DNA from: Malania oleifera
Lineage: Eukaryota; Streptophyta; Magnoliopsida; Santalales; Ximeniaceae
DNA length: 64,000 nucleotides
Assembly: GCF_029873635.1 (NCBI RefSeq)
Contig: NC_080418.1
Coordinates: forward strand, 150,777,748 to 150,841,747
Direction of reading: 5' to 3'
Position numbers and translations under genes: made by a program. This document shows, in pieces, positions 22,601-30,430 of the stretch. The notes beneath the pieces are model-generated. The model ran no database searches, was not told the DNA's origin, and saw nothing but the letters and a program-made list of their open reading frames with translations. Within the stretch, counting starts at the first letter, position 1, and each line of letters opens with the position of its first letter.

Positions 22601-25600
22601 TCTACTCGATCTCATCATCCTCCTTACTTATCAGATTATTCTTGTAAGCTTGTCAGTACCAAACCTGCCCCTAGTTTGCCATATGATGTTTCTAATGGCC
22701 TAAGCTACTCTCATCTTGGTCCCTTTTTTCACTCTTTAGTCATGGCTGTTACTTCTACTCCCTCAGAACCTGTTTCCTTTCATCAAGCAATGTAATATTC
22801 TTGTTGGCCTAACAAGGCTTACGACTCTAATTTTGATTATAACAAATCAAGGTAATTTGATATGTTTCCAAGTTGAAATGTTTCAAGAATCAAACGTTAG
22901 AAAGCTCAAGTTCAAGCAAATATAAGCATACAAACAAGTGGTTCAAAGCTTAGCTCAAAGGTTGTTAAAATTCAAAGATTGACATATTCTATGAAAGCTT
23001 AAAGTTTGAAAGATTATGAAGCTCAAAGAAAGGACTCAAAATAAAGACATGCATGAAGACTACAAGAGTTGAAGGATTTAGAGTCTTAAGGAAGCTTTCG
23101 TGTAAGTACTTCAAGTAAAACTCAATATAAAAAGTATTGAAACTCTTTAAGGACAAATTAAAATCTTAAGAAACCATTTTTAAAAACCTTGAAATATGAT
23201 TTCCAAAGTTATAAGGTCTCAAATGAAAAGAGTTTTCAAAGTCAAATCTTAAAAAACAAAGCTAGTTGAAAGCTCAGGCGCCTGCCCAAAACTCCCAAGC
23301 GATTGAATTGTGTTTTTTAAGAACTGGAAGACAGAAAGGTATCAGGCGCCTGATGGTAGCCTGACAGACGCCTGCCTGGTCATCTAAGGCGCCTACCTCT
23401 GTTTTGACAGGCGACTGCCAATGTTCTGACTTTTGAATTTAACTGAGACAGGCGCCTGACTAGTCATGCCAGGTAACTGCCACTCAAGAGATTTTTAAAA
23501 ATACTAACGGGAAAATTTTTACATTTGGTTTCTTGGGCTCCAATCTTTTTGTAAACTTGACCAACACTCCAAGTAAACCTGGGGAGCAAGGAATTAACTT
23601 TTTAAACTCTATAAATAACCCCCAAGACAAATATTTTAATTACCAAAAAATATTTTTCAGCAATCTAATACTCCCAAGTACTCTCAATTCTCAAAAGCTT
23701 TCTTGCTCACATCTTGCTAGTATCTCAACTGAGTTCTTGCTGATCATCTCACACGAAGTTGTACTTTAAAGTCTGAATCTTTCGATCAAAGGAAGATTAA
23801 TCTGGTGATAGAATTTCATTGAGCTTCAATTTCTTTATATTGAATTTACATTGAAGTATATTGTGCTGATTGTTGTACTAACCTACTCTATCTGAGAGTG
23901 TCTCTTATACACAAATTCTCTTCTACTTGTTTCTTGTTTCTTGTTTCTTGATGGTTCAAGGCAATTGGATCGTTGTAACCAAGTGTGGGGTATCACTTAG
24001 AGAGGAATTTCTACCTGTAAAAGAGGGAATTGTAAAAGGTTTGCTCCGCCCGGAAAGGAGTGTCTAGTGGAATCCTTTGGTGGTATTGGCCAAAGGCGAG
24101 GACGTAGGCTGGGGATAAGCCGAACCTCGTAAAAATCTCAGTGTTCTTCTTTCCCTACTCTTTATTTTCAGCACCTTTATACATTGTATTGTGTTGTATG
24201 CTAAGTGCAGGCTGCAGAGAACAAAACTGAAATTAAAAGAAAACTCTTAATAAAAAGAAAGTACGTTTTGATTAACACTTTGCGGAAACCCAAAAGGGAG
24301 TACGTTGGTTAATCGTTTGCGGAAATCTTAATTAAGAGAGCAAATAATTTCATTTAAATTCAGGGCTTGCAATTACTCACAGGGCTGCTAAAACAAAAAT
24401 TTTCAAAAGCTGAATCCACAAGTGCTACAAATTGTGATTGATTGAGTATTTTTGATTGGTTATTTTGAGTTATTGATTGGTTGATTGATTGGTTAAGTTT
24501 TTATTAACTTGTGGTGTGTTTAGTTTTGGTTTGTGAATTGATTGAATTAATAAGCGGTGTGTTTGATAAAACAAGTAATTCAAGAATCCAGAAAAGGAAC
24601 TAAAATTTTTTAATAACCCAATTCACCCCTCCTCTTGGGATAACTACATCACTTTCAATTCTAAGTGGAGAGAAGCAATGGACAAAGAGATTGCTGCTTT
24701 CGAACTCAATGACACAGGGACTCTCACTACACTGCCTCCTGGTAAATCTCCCATTGGTTGCAAATGGGTGTACAGAATTAAGTATCACCCTTATGGTTCC
24801 ATTAAAAGGTACAAGGCTCGTTTGGTTGCCAAGGGTTTCACTCAAAAACTTGGCTTAGATTACTCAAGAGACTTTTTCACCTGTTGCCAAGTCTGTTTCA
24901 GTGAGGATAGTGCTTGCTTTAGCTGCTGTGAAAGGGTGGTATTTACATCAACTTAATGTCAATAATGTTTTTCTTCATGGGGATTTAGTTGAGGATGTGT
25001 ACATGTCTCTTCCACCAGGCTTTCACAGCAAGGGGGAGCATCTTGTTTGTAAATTGAATAAAAGTCTTTATGGACTTCAGCAGGCCTCTAGGCAGTGGTT
25101 TGAAAAATTCTCTACCACAATTTTGCAGATGGAATTTGTCCAATCAAAGTCTGATTATTCATTGTTCACACACACATCTGGTTGTTCTTTCATAGTACTA
25201 CTGGTTTACGTCGATGATATCTTGATTACTGGTAATTATCCTTCTTGTGTTGACAATTTGAAGCAAGTACTTGATGCCAAGTTTGGTTTGATAGATCTGG
25301 GATCACTAAGATATTTTTTAGGACTTGACGTGGCCAGAACTGATAAAGGGATCAGCTTAAACCAAAGAAAGTATGCATTAGAGATTCTGAAAGATACAAG
25401 TTTTATAGGCCAGATATTACCTATGCTGTGCATAGGTTAAGCCAATTTGTATCACAACCTAGGGAGCCTCATCAACTTGCAGCTAATAGAATACTTCAGT
25501 ATCTTAAAGGCTCACCAGGCAAAGGACTTTTCTTTCCAAGCAATTCAGAGCTGCATATTAAATCCTTTTGTGATGCAGACTGGGCTGGTTGCCCAGATAC

Positions 25601-27188
25601 AAGAAGATCATTAACTGGTTATACTGTTTACTTGGGTGAATCATTGATATCTTGAAATCAAAGAAGCAAGGAATGGTTTCAAGGTCTTCTGCTGAAGCTG
25701 AGAGCTGAGTACAGGGCTATAGCAAATGCAGTCTGTAAGATCACATGGGTGTTACAATTACTTAAAGACTTAAAGATTGAACAACCTAAGCCAGCCATGC
25801 TATTTTGTGACAATCAAGCATCTTTATACATAGCTGCAAATCCTGTATTTCACGAGAGGACAAAACACATTGAAGTGGACTGTCATTTAGTGAGAGACAA
25901 GATTATGGAAGGCATGATAAAGACTCTTCATATTGCAACAAATTCTCAGGTAGCTGATATTTTCATCAAGGCATTAGGATTCTCTTCCTTTTCAAGGCTA
26001 TCAGAAAGGTTGGGATTAAAGGACATTTTTGTTCCAAGGCAAAGCAAGATGAATTCTTCAGTGCAAGTCACAGAGATCAAGGATTGTGACTTGAGGGGGA
26101 GTGTTGATCTCAGTTAGCTCCATCTTCATCAGAATCTGCAGTAACAAATTCTGCAATACATAAGCAGCAGCAGATCATCTCTCACTCAGCTAATAAGTTG
26201 TTATTTGATTCTTTGGTTGTTTCTTTGGTTGTTAAATCATTGTATATAAATATACACCGTTGTAATCTTCTATGAATATGGAATAAGATAGAAATACTTT
26301 CATTAAATTTTAACAAAGTGATATTCTGAAGCCATCTTACAAGACAAGGCACAGGAAATACTTACTCGAGAAGAGATTATTTTCAACGCTACCTCGAGCC
26401 ATATATTCATATATTAGTACCCGGTGGTCATCTTCGCAGCAGTATCCAATTAGTTTCACCAAATTTGGATGAGAAAGCTGCCCCAAGAATATGACTTCGG
26501 CCTAAAAACCCACAAAACTTATAATGAAACGACAAAGGAAACCAAATGGAGTAAAATATAAGATGATAAAACATGTAAACACGGAGAACTTTTCTCCAAA
26601 GAAGTGGAGAAAAAATACCAGCCATTCTCTGTGGCCCTGAAAACTGTTATCCCCATCGTGAACTTTAACAGCTACTGGAAGAGACTGAAGCCCTTCCCTT
26701 ATATCCTTGGAAATGAATCCTTTATAAACACTTCCAAATCCTCCTCCACCCAGCACAAAATCTTGCCTAAAATTTCCTGTAATTATCTTTAATTCATCAT
26801 ATGCGAACACAATTAATGGATTTGCAGCTGAATCACGACGTAGGTACTCTACTTCTTCAGGATTTGAAGGCAATTTACTGTCATCCTTCCTTTGTTTCAC
26901 TGAGGGGCTCTGATCTTTTGGAGACTCTGAAAAGAAAAGACAGGAAAGCAGACCATCTTATTGTCTGACAAAGAGCAGATTGTATTCTATTATGCACCTT
27001 TCACCAAACATATTGACCTAAAAAAATCAGCAAAAGAAAAATTAAATTTCTACCTTCGAATAATAACAAGCTCTGTAAACTATACCAACAAAAGTTAAAA
27101 TTCTCTCTATAAGAATCAACTCTAATGGCCTAAAGTTCAACAAATATATATACATACACATACATACATTTATATGTATACATACATA

Positions 27189-27230
<42 letters not shown>

Positions 27231-30200
27231 CATACATATATATTCAAACTCCATGCAAAAAGAGAAGAGGCTCAGTATGTAATATTGCAGAGTTAAAAGC
27301 ATAATTTACCTGTGCAAAAAAGCATAAGTGTAGTCAAAGAGAGTAATCAGTTAAAAGCTTAATGAGCATATCCAGCACATGTGACGGAAAAGAACTTTGA
27401 AGATACCTTGTGATCTAGAATAAACTGAATGAGCACAAGATCAAACGTGCAACCATCTAATGCTATAACAAGAAAAAGTTTATTTATGAAACAACAACAA
27501 CAACAACAAAACCAAGCCCTAGTCCCACTAATTGGGGTCGGCTATATGAATCTTTTTCCGCCAATTTATGCGATCATGGACCATTCCTTTTGATAGATTC
27601 AAGGATATTAAATCCTTACTCACTATCTCCTCCCAAGTTATTTTAAGTCTACCCCTACCCCTTCTACTACCCCCCACAGTAACTAAGTCACTCTTCCTCA
27701 CAAGTGTACTATAAGGCCTACGTTGCAAGTGTCCATACCATCTAAATCGTCCCTCCCTTATCTTATCTTCTATAGGAGCTACACCTAACTTACCACGAAT
27801 ATGTTCATTCCTTAATTTATCTTTCAATGTTATACCACTCATCTATCTAAGCATCCTCATCTCGGCAACTTTTACTTTTTGGATATTATTTATGAAACAT
27901 AAAAGGAAAAATAAGAATAAATGGCAAAGGAAAAATATATGTAGACATATACAAAAAGAAAAAATGAAAAAAATTAAACTTTGTTAAGTTTGGCTGCAGA
28001 ACATCTAAAGGATAGAATGGCCGTGGTATAAGGACTTGATAGTTTATAGAAATAGACGAGGCAAATGGCAATGCAAAAAATTTTATTAGTCTATAACATG
28101 AAATAGACAATGAACGATTACGCCCAAATTTTTCCATGGGAATGTGTATTCCACTCCTATTCCATGTTGGATGGAAATTTGGAATAACATAAACTTTTGC
28201 ATGAATGACTTTTTTGTAAAATATAATATTCCTATAAATTTTTTTCTATTATCTTATCCCATTCCATGGACCAAACATAATCTAATGTGTTTTATATACT
28301 TATATTACTATTAAGATAACATTAAATTCAACAAACTTGACATGGTCGAACTCCAATCAAATGCAATAGTAAACAAATAAGCAATCCAAACGAAAACAGC
28401 AAAAGAAACACCATAATTTACTCAATTCAGCTTTCAATCCTACATTCACCGATGAGGGAGGAGAGAATATTTCACTATGAACCAAAGACAAAATGAAGAT
28501 CAACATTGTACGACACTCAATCCCTATCCCCACACATACCCAACCTAGGACTGCAAACAAGATAGCTGCTCATGAGAAACTTGGTACTGGACTCAATAGT
28601 GGCTCATCCAAGCCTATCGCTAATATAATTAAGCCGAGCTTGAGCTTAGTTTGAAATTCAAAAACTAAACGAGCCAAACTTGAGCTACATGATACTCGGG
28701 TCGCCAAGCTCGCAAGTTGGCTTATTTAAAAACTCAAACAACAAGCATGTTCTTATTAAGCTTATAAATTAATGAAGTAAATTCATGAACTTTTTTGTGC
28801 ATAGGCTCAAAAAATGACTTGTCTAGTTTGTTAAGAGGATCATTAATTTACATATAGTTTAGAGCTCATTTTAAATTCACATAATTTTGCACATATATTA
28901 TAAAATTATATTCTCTATCCACCACTAATTACATATTTATATATATTTTTTCAAAGATATTTTCATAACAGAAGATAATAATAGTAAAACACAAATCAAA
29001 GTATTAAACCTTGGGTTGTAAATGACCTAAATCATTTCTTTGTTTAGATTGATGAGGAATTTTAAGTTTAGTTTTAACTTGAAGCCCATTAAAAGACAAA
29101 AAAAAAAATTGATTTCATTTAGGCTTATTTTAAACTCTATCAATAAACGAATTGAACATGAACAAGGTTGAACTCAACTCTTCTAGTTAACGAACCATGC
29201 TCGAGCATAATTTTAAACCTAGTTTGTCAAACAAACCAAGCCTAATCATATTAACGTTCAGCTCTACTTGGCTCAATTGTAGGCCTAACCCAACCCCATA
29301 ATTTTTTCTAAAAGAAAGTCCAAATCCTACTAACACAAAAAATATAAATGACCCCTATGAATGAGAAAGAAATTGTTGGGTTAGGTCAAGTCCATACCGA
29401 GAACCCCAGCAACCCAAAAAGATTTCACATAGCGGCGGCAAACATAATAAGCAAAACTCAACGAGTGATAAGCCCTACCCTCAGCAAAGGGCCCCCTTTC
29501 TAATGAGCCTGCGGAAAGGGTTCCAAAACATCAACAACAATTCTATAAAGAACATTCCACTATTCCAGGACCACAAAAGAGAAAAGCAAGCCTCCTTTAC
29601 TCTCTTTAAAAACAAATGAAAAAGGAGCAAAACTTTATGAGTGAACATAAAGAAACCTTAAGGTATGCGCGTGTGTACATATATTAATTTTAGTTGTTTT
29701 CGTTGCAAAGAATCGGTAAGCCAATTCAAATTCCAGATTAAACATCCTTAAAATTCAGAAAAAGCAAAAAGAGGATGGACAATAAAGAAATAAATAAAAA
29801 TTAGAACAGCGCATGAGCAGAGTATCAAATTTTAATACGTGGCTGGAGGGAATGCTAATAAGAATCATCAAATTTTCGTCCCAGATATCATGGGAAAAGC
29901 AGAATCAGCTGAATGAAACAAAACAAAATAACAGACTATGAGGAGTTTGAATCAAAGTTCTATTCAACGTTCACTAATTTTTAGACAGAAACCAAAACCC
30001 AGCAAAGAAATCGCACAAGAAGCAGAACCCAAAGATCAAATTTTAATATGTGGCTGAAGGGAAAGCTCATAAGAATCATCAAATTTTTGTTCCAGATTTC
30101 ATGGGAAAAGCAAAATCAGCTGCATGAAACAAGACAAAATAACAGAGTATGATGAGTTTGAATCAAAGTTCTATTCTACATTCACTAATTTCTTCAATGA

Positions 30201-30430
30201 GATTTCATATTAGACAGAAACCAAAACCCAGCAAAGAAATCGCACAAGAAGCAGAACCCCAACTCCCCAAAAAAAAAAATCAGCCTGACTAGAAGAACAA
30301 GATTATAAAAAATAAAAAATAAAAATAAATAAATAAATAAATAAATAAAAGTTCACGACAACCCACCTGACTTTGCGTTCGAAGAGACCCTGTGAATTGA
30401 TGCTTCCCGCCCAAAACAGCAGTTTCCCAT
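7251..30430 (-). CDS. PBL16: Receptor-like cytoplasmic kinase VII, PBL16-like (6 exons)
   Basis: A serine/threonine protein kinase of the RLCK-VII/PBL family, whose members act at the plasma membrane downstream of immune and growth receptor kinases. Exons on the minus strand: 30430-30367, 26926-26619, 26501-26366, 9124-8988, 8210-8087, 7648-7251. All introns are GT-AG and phases match, giving 1167 nt (388 aa). Visible: MGNCC start (myristoylation Gly2, palmitoylation-type Cys4/5), glycine loop [12 protein letters not shown] (residues 80-91), VAVK Lys109, alpha-C Glu126, YRD catalytic loop (Asp205, the H-to-Y form usual in this subfamily), DFG 223-225, APE 250-252, and a complete C-lobe. Length is normal for the family. 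Intron 1 (3.4 kb) and intron 3 (17.2 kb) are enlarged by transposons, yet no coding base is damaged. The PBL16 assignment is from remembered similarity ([29 protein letters not shown]); another close PBL is possible. Confidence 0.9.
8087..8210 (-). CDS. PBL16: PBL16-like kinase exon 5
   Basis: 124 bp, [13 protein letters not shown] through [13 protein letters not shown]: the activation segment with DFG and APE. Ser236, Ser239 and Thr240 sit in the usual activation-loop position. Acceptor is GAACAG|GACTAT and donor ATGACAG|GTAACT. Confidence 0.92.
8298..8641. mobile_element. MITE-like insertion in kinase intron 4
   Basis: About 344 bp bounded by imperfect terminal inverted repeats: GGCTTTGTTTGGAATATGG on the left and CCCAATGTTCCAAATAAAGC on the right. 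No coding capacity and no clean target duplication found, so superfamily is uncertain (hAT- or Tourist-like ends). Confidence 0.5.
8988..9124 (-). CDS. PBL16: PBL16-like kinase exon 4
   Basis: 137 bp, [20 protein letters not shown] through [15 protein letters not shown], containing the catalytic loop. Acceptor is GGTTGCAG|GAGTT and donor GACCTG|GTTAGT. The first two bases complete the Arg codon begun in exon 3, 17.2 kb away. Confidence 0.92.
9592..9680. mobile_element. Small foldback element in kinase intron 3
   Basis: TGTTTGGAGGTTTGAGGGGG on the left pairs with CCCCCTCCCCTCCTTCCAAG on the right around a short A-rich loop, making a roughly 88-bp hairpin. Probably a miniature inverted-repeat element; no target duplication was established. 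Confidence 0.4.
9887..12066 (+). mobile_element. Solo LTR, Ty3/gypsy Tekay-like, inside the TRIM LTR
   Basis: 2180 bp beginning TGTAGAGACCCGGAAAATA and ending TTCGGGGCTTTACA, flanked by perfect TAAGA target duplications (9882-9886 and 12067-12071). The start and the internal GAGAGGTGTCTCACCC block match the LTRs of the element at 34911-43627. It has no internal domain. Near its start only weak traces of the CGTCGACGA palindrome remain (about 9959 and 10002). A (TTA)n run lies at about 11983-12027. Confidence 0.9.
11011..11248 (+). repeat. Four dispersed copies of GTGTTGCGGAGAGTAGGAT in gypsy LTR
   Basis: Copies at about 11011-11030, 11085-11105, 11183-11204 and 11227-11248 (the last with one change). 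Most are followed by GGRCGGACYRGGT. Three inverse copies occur at the equivalent place of the LTR at 41501-43627 (about 42239, 42278 and 42376). They sit in the middle of the LTR, downstream of the promoter region. Confidence 0.8.
12590..12829 (+). mobile_element. Second TRIM relic, 3' part lost
   Basis: Starts GTTAAAGGCTTGATAAACAT and continues through an LTR-like and core-like sequence homologous to the TRIM at 9847-12301 (CTTGGAGCCTAGTCTTGTTG; AATCAGGCTGCACATAG). It stops where copia A begins. The right LTR is not found on the far side of copia A, so it had been lost. Confidence 0.65.
12830..13117 (+). repeat. Copia A 5' LTR
   Basis: 288 bp, TGTTGATCTCAG to TTTTAACA. A TATA-like TGTATATATTTACACC lies near 13046-13061. 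It is about 70 bp longer than the 3' LTR, which lacks the AGTTAGTTAAG-rich stretch. Confidence 0.9.
13118..13130 (+). other. Copia A primer-binding site
   Basis: TGGTATCAGAGCA directly follows the 5' LTR; it is complementary to the 3' end of initiator Met-tRNA, the usual copia primer. Confidence 0.85.
13202..15816 (+). pseudogene. Copia A gag-pol, part 1 (gag, protease, integrase)
   Basis: Starts [14 protein letters not shown] at 13202. Gag shows [15 protein letters not shown] and the zinc knuckle [14 protein letters not shown] (about residue 290). Protease motif is [11 protein letters not shown], with DIGA instead of DSGA. The integrase zinc region has LGHPSYSKF and [10 protein letters not shown]. 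After a stop at 15167-15169 and a frame change near 15260, the integrase core continues with [10 protein letters not shown] and [11 protein letters not shown], so the catalytic D-D-E residues are present. Reading ends at SFWIL where copia B inserted. The 655-codon first frame is the longest open frame in the window, but the protein as a whole is broken. Confidence 0.9.
15817..16421 (+). repeat. Copia B 5' LTR
   Basis: 605 bp, TGTTTATGGTGTGACTC to ATATCTCAACA. The U3 region holds eight palindromes (see 15896-16111). A TATA-like GTTATATATGTC lies at about 16195-16206, and the end region is GTAGGCTTTGCCGAACCACG. Confidence 0.93.
15896..16111 (+). promoter_or_regulatory. Eight-palindrome U3 array (YTCGTCGACGAR), copia B 5' LTR
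   Basis: Eight copies of a 12-bp palindrome, best form CTCGTCGACGAG. Centres fall after 15901, 15922, 15947, 15968, 16039, 16059, 16084 and 16105. The spacings are 21-25-21-71-20-25-21. The central spacer contains GATACCGAAAG. Most departures from consensus are CG-to-TG or CG-to-CA transitions. The role is inferred: a cluster of dimer-binding sites phased at about two helical turns in the LTR promoter. Confidence 0.8.
16425..16436 (+). other. Copia B primer-binding site
   Basis: TGGTATCAGAGC, three bases after the 5' LTR, complementary to initiator Met-tRNA. Confidence 0.85.
16447..18325 (+). pseudogene. Copia B gag-pol, part 1 (gag, protease, integrase)
   Basis: Starts [15 protein letters not shown] at 16447 (gag, UBN2-like). 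One frame stays open for about 1.8 kb except for nonsense codons at 16777, 17368 and 18202. Zinc knuckle [14 protein letters not shown]; protease [11 protein letters not shown]; integrase zinc-binding [15 protein letters not shown]; catalytic core [13 protein letters not shown] and [13 protein letters not shown]. In the third catalytic block (SQQNGIA*RMNRTL) the essential Glu codon has become TAA. This resembles the TNT1-94/Tork copia group. It continues after the gypsy LTR at 20281. Confidence 0.92.
18326..20280 (+). mobile_element. Solo LTR, Ty3/gypsy Tekay-like, inside copia B
   Basis: 1955 bp, TGTAGTGACCCAAAC to GCAGGTCATTACA. Flanks AAGAG (18321-18325) and AAGGG (20281-20285) are a 5-bp duplication with one change. 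Removing the LTR restores the copia frame as P-R-A-S-L-E. It contains a U3 palindrome array and a TATA box (GTATAAATAG, 18581-18590). The block GAGAGGTGTCTTACCCC at 19879-19895 is shared with other gypsy LTRs here. Confidence 0.93.
18394..18573 (+). promoter_or_regulatory. Eight-palindrome U3 array, gypsy solo LTR
   Basis: Eight YTCGTCGACGAR copies with centres after 18399, 18420, 18436, 18455, 18502, 18521, 18546 and 18567 (spacings 21-16-19-47-19-25-21). The spacer holds GTACCGAGAG. The TATA box GTATAAATAG starts 14 bp after the last centre. Same 4+4 layout as the copia B LTR. Confidence 0.8.
20281..21640 (+). pseudogene. Copia B gag-pol, part 2 (integrase end, RT, truncated RNase H)
   Basis: Continues with [20 protein letters not shown] and [17 protein letters not shown], then a stop near 20507. 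RT starts with [33 protein letters not shown] and [18 protein letters not shown] frame shift at about 21315 precedes the catalytic [14 protein letters not shown] (usual M/I after DD is Lys). After LRMEICCDR the RNase H domain is missing: about 100 bp of residual sequence leads straight to the PPT. An internal deletion is the simplest explanation. Confidence 0.9.
21647..22232 (+). repeat. Copia B 3' LTR with seven-palindrome array
   Basis: 586 bp, preceded by the PPT AAGGTGGAGATTGT. Its U3 array (about 21725-21927) has seven palindromes, because one 21-bp unit is missing compared with the 5' LTR: the GGTCTCGTCGATGAATC ... CTCGTCGACGAG pair is fused into a single GTCTCGTCAACGAG. Confidence 0.9.
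22238..22801 (+). pseudogene. Copia A gag-pol, part 2 (linker after integrase)
   Basis: Continues directly from part 1 after removing copia B: the codons around AGACT read ...K-T-N... and go on to [10 protein letters not shown], a Ser/Pro/Thr-rich linker ([32 protein letters not shown]) and [10 protein letters not shown] stop codon occurs just before the next insertion. Frame shifts separate the first part (to about 22550) from the second. Confidence 0.85.
22802..24657 (+). mobile_element. Solo LTR, copia Maximus/SIRE-like, inside copia A
   Basis: 1856 bp, TGTTGGCCTAACAAGG to ACATCACTTTCA, with perfect ATTCT target duplications (22797-22801 and 24658-24662). It splits copia A between HQAM and KWREAM. 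U5 landmarks: GGCGAGGACGTAGGCTGGGG and CCGAACCTCGTAAAAATC. The last 60 bp (ACCCAATTCACCCCTCCTCT) match the LTR at 1596-3667. A TATA-like CTCTATAAATAACC lies at about 23608. Confidence 0.9.
23275..23480 (+). promoter_or_regulatory. U3 palindrome array, CAGGCGCCTG type
   Basis: Eight copies of a degenerate CAGGCGCCTG palindrome with centres after 23279, 23300, 23347, 23369, 23390, 23412, 23453 and 23474. Spacings are 21-47-22-21-22-41-21. It is about 130 bp upstream of a TATA-like CTATAAATAA. The palindrome is a different sequence from the TCGTCGACGA arrays, but copy number and helical phasing are alike. Confidence 0.75.
24658..26101 (+). pseudogene. Copia A gag-pol, part 3 (RT and RNase H)
   Basis: Resumes [19 protein letters not shown] after the Maximus-like LTR. 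RT motifs: [25 protein letters not shown], a frame change near 24880, [29 protein letters not shown], and the catalytic [13 protein letters not shown]. RNase H shows [25 protein letters not shown] and [18 protein letters not shown] short deletion lies between KDT and the YRPDITYAV block (about 25398), and a stop occurs at about 25655. Inactive. Confidence 0.9.
26366..26501 (-). CDS. PBL16: PBL16-like kinase exon 3
   Basis: 136 bp, from [17 protein letters not shown] through [15 protein letters not shown]. Acceptor is GTTTTTAG|GCC and donor CTTCTCGA|GTAAGT. It lies only 46 bp from the 3' edge of the giant transposon-filled intron (copia A ends at 26315, its target duplication at 26320). Confidence 0.92.
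26619..26926 (-). CDS. PBL16: PBL16-like kinase exon 2
   Basis: 308 bp, residues 22-124. Acceptor is CTTTTCAG|AGTCTCC and donor GAATGGCTG|GTATTT. Carries the basic N-terminal linker, the [13 protein letters not shown] entry to the kinase domain, the glycine loop and the catalytic lysine. Confidence 0.9.
27189..27226. repeat. (TA)n microsatellite in kinase intron 1
   Basis: An uninterrupted TA run flanked by ACATACAT-type repeats. Confidence 0.9.
27493..27885 (-). mobile_element. RTE-type LINE, 5'-truncated, in kinase intron 1
   Basis: Minus-strand tail of an RTE non-LTR retrotransposon encoding the last ~105 residues of its ORF ([20 protein letters not shown] ... [12 protein letters not shown], intact to its stop) and ending in a (GTT)n tail. 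Perfect 13-bp target duplications TTATTTATGAAAC flank it at 27480-27492 and 27886-27898. It is nearly identical to the 3' end of the LINE at 55246-56604, pointing to recent activity of this family. Same orientation as the kinase gene. Confidence 0.92.
28590..29290. repeat. Intronic repeat rich in GAGCTTGAGC / CTCGAGC words
   Basis: Degenerate AAGCTTGAGCT and GCCAAGCTCGC words on both strands (AGCCGAGCTTGAGC, GCTCGAGCATAA). Similar words flank the LINE at 55246-56604. Probably a derived non-autonomous element; class not determined. No coding capacity. Confidence 0.45.
29824..30260. repeat. Tandem duplication of about 211 bp in kinase intron 1
   Basis: Copy 1 is 29824-30034, copy 2 is 30035-30260. 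Both begin ATCAAATTTTAATAYGTGGC and end with ACCCAGCAAAGAAATCGCAC and AGAAGCAGAACCC. Copy 2 has an extra TTCTTCAATGAGATTTCAT segment. It lies about 170 bp from exon 1. Confidence 0.9.
30367..30430 (-). CDS. PBL16: PBL16-like kinase exon 1
   Basis: Encodes [15 protein letters not shown] and ends S + G|, 64 bp. Donor is AAAGTCAG|GTGGGT. The ATG at 30430-30428 is chosen because it gives the MGNC acylation signal typical of RLCK-VII kinases and joins in phase 1 to exon 2. It is too short to appear in a simple ORF search. Confidence 0.85.

Larger units (their letters stand above)
12830..26315 (+). mobile_element. Copia element A (full-length, nested host element)
   Basis: A Ty1/copia retrotransposon with 5' LTR 12830-13117, primer-binding site 13118-13130, gag-pol pieces, a polypurine tract (TTGAGGGGGAG, about 26091-26101) and 3' LTR 26102-26315. 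Perfect AAGTG target duplications lie at 12825-12829 and 26316-26320. It inserted into intron 3 of the kinase gene in the direction opposite to the gene. It carries two later insertions: copia B (15817-22232) and a Maximus-like solo LTR (22802-24657). Without them the element is about 5.2 kb. Short LTRs and a long single gag-pol resemble the Ale/RE1-type copia group; lineage is inferred. Confidence 0.92.
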
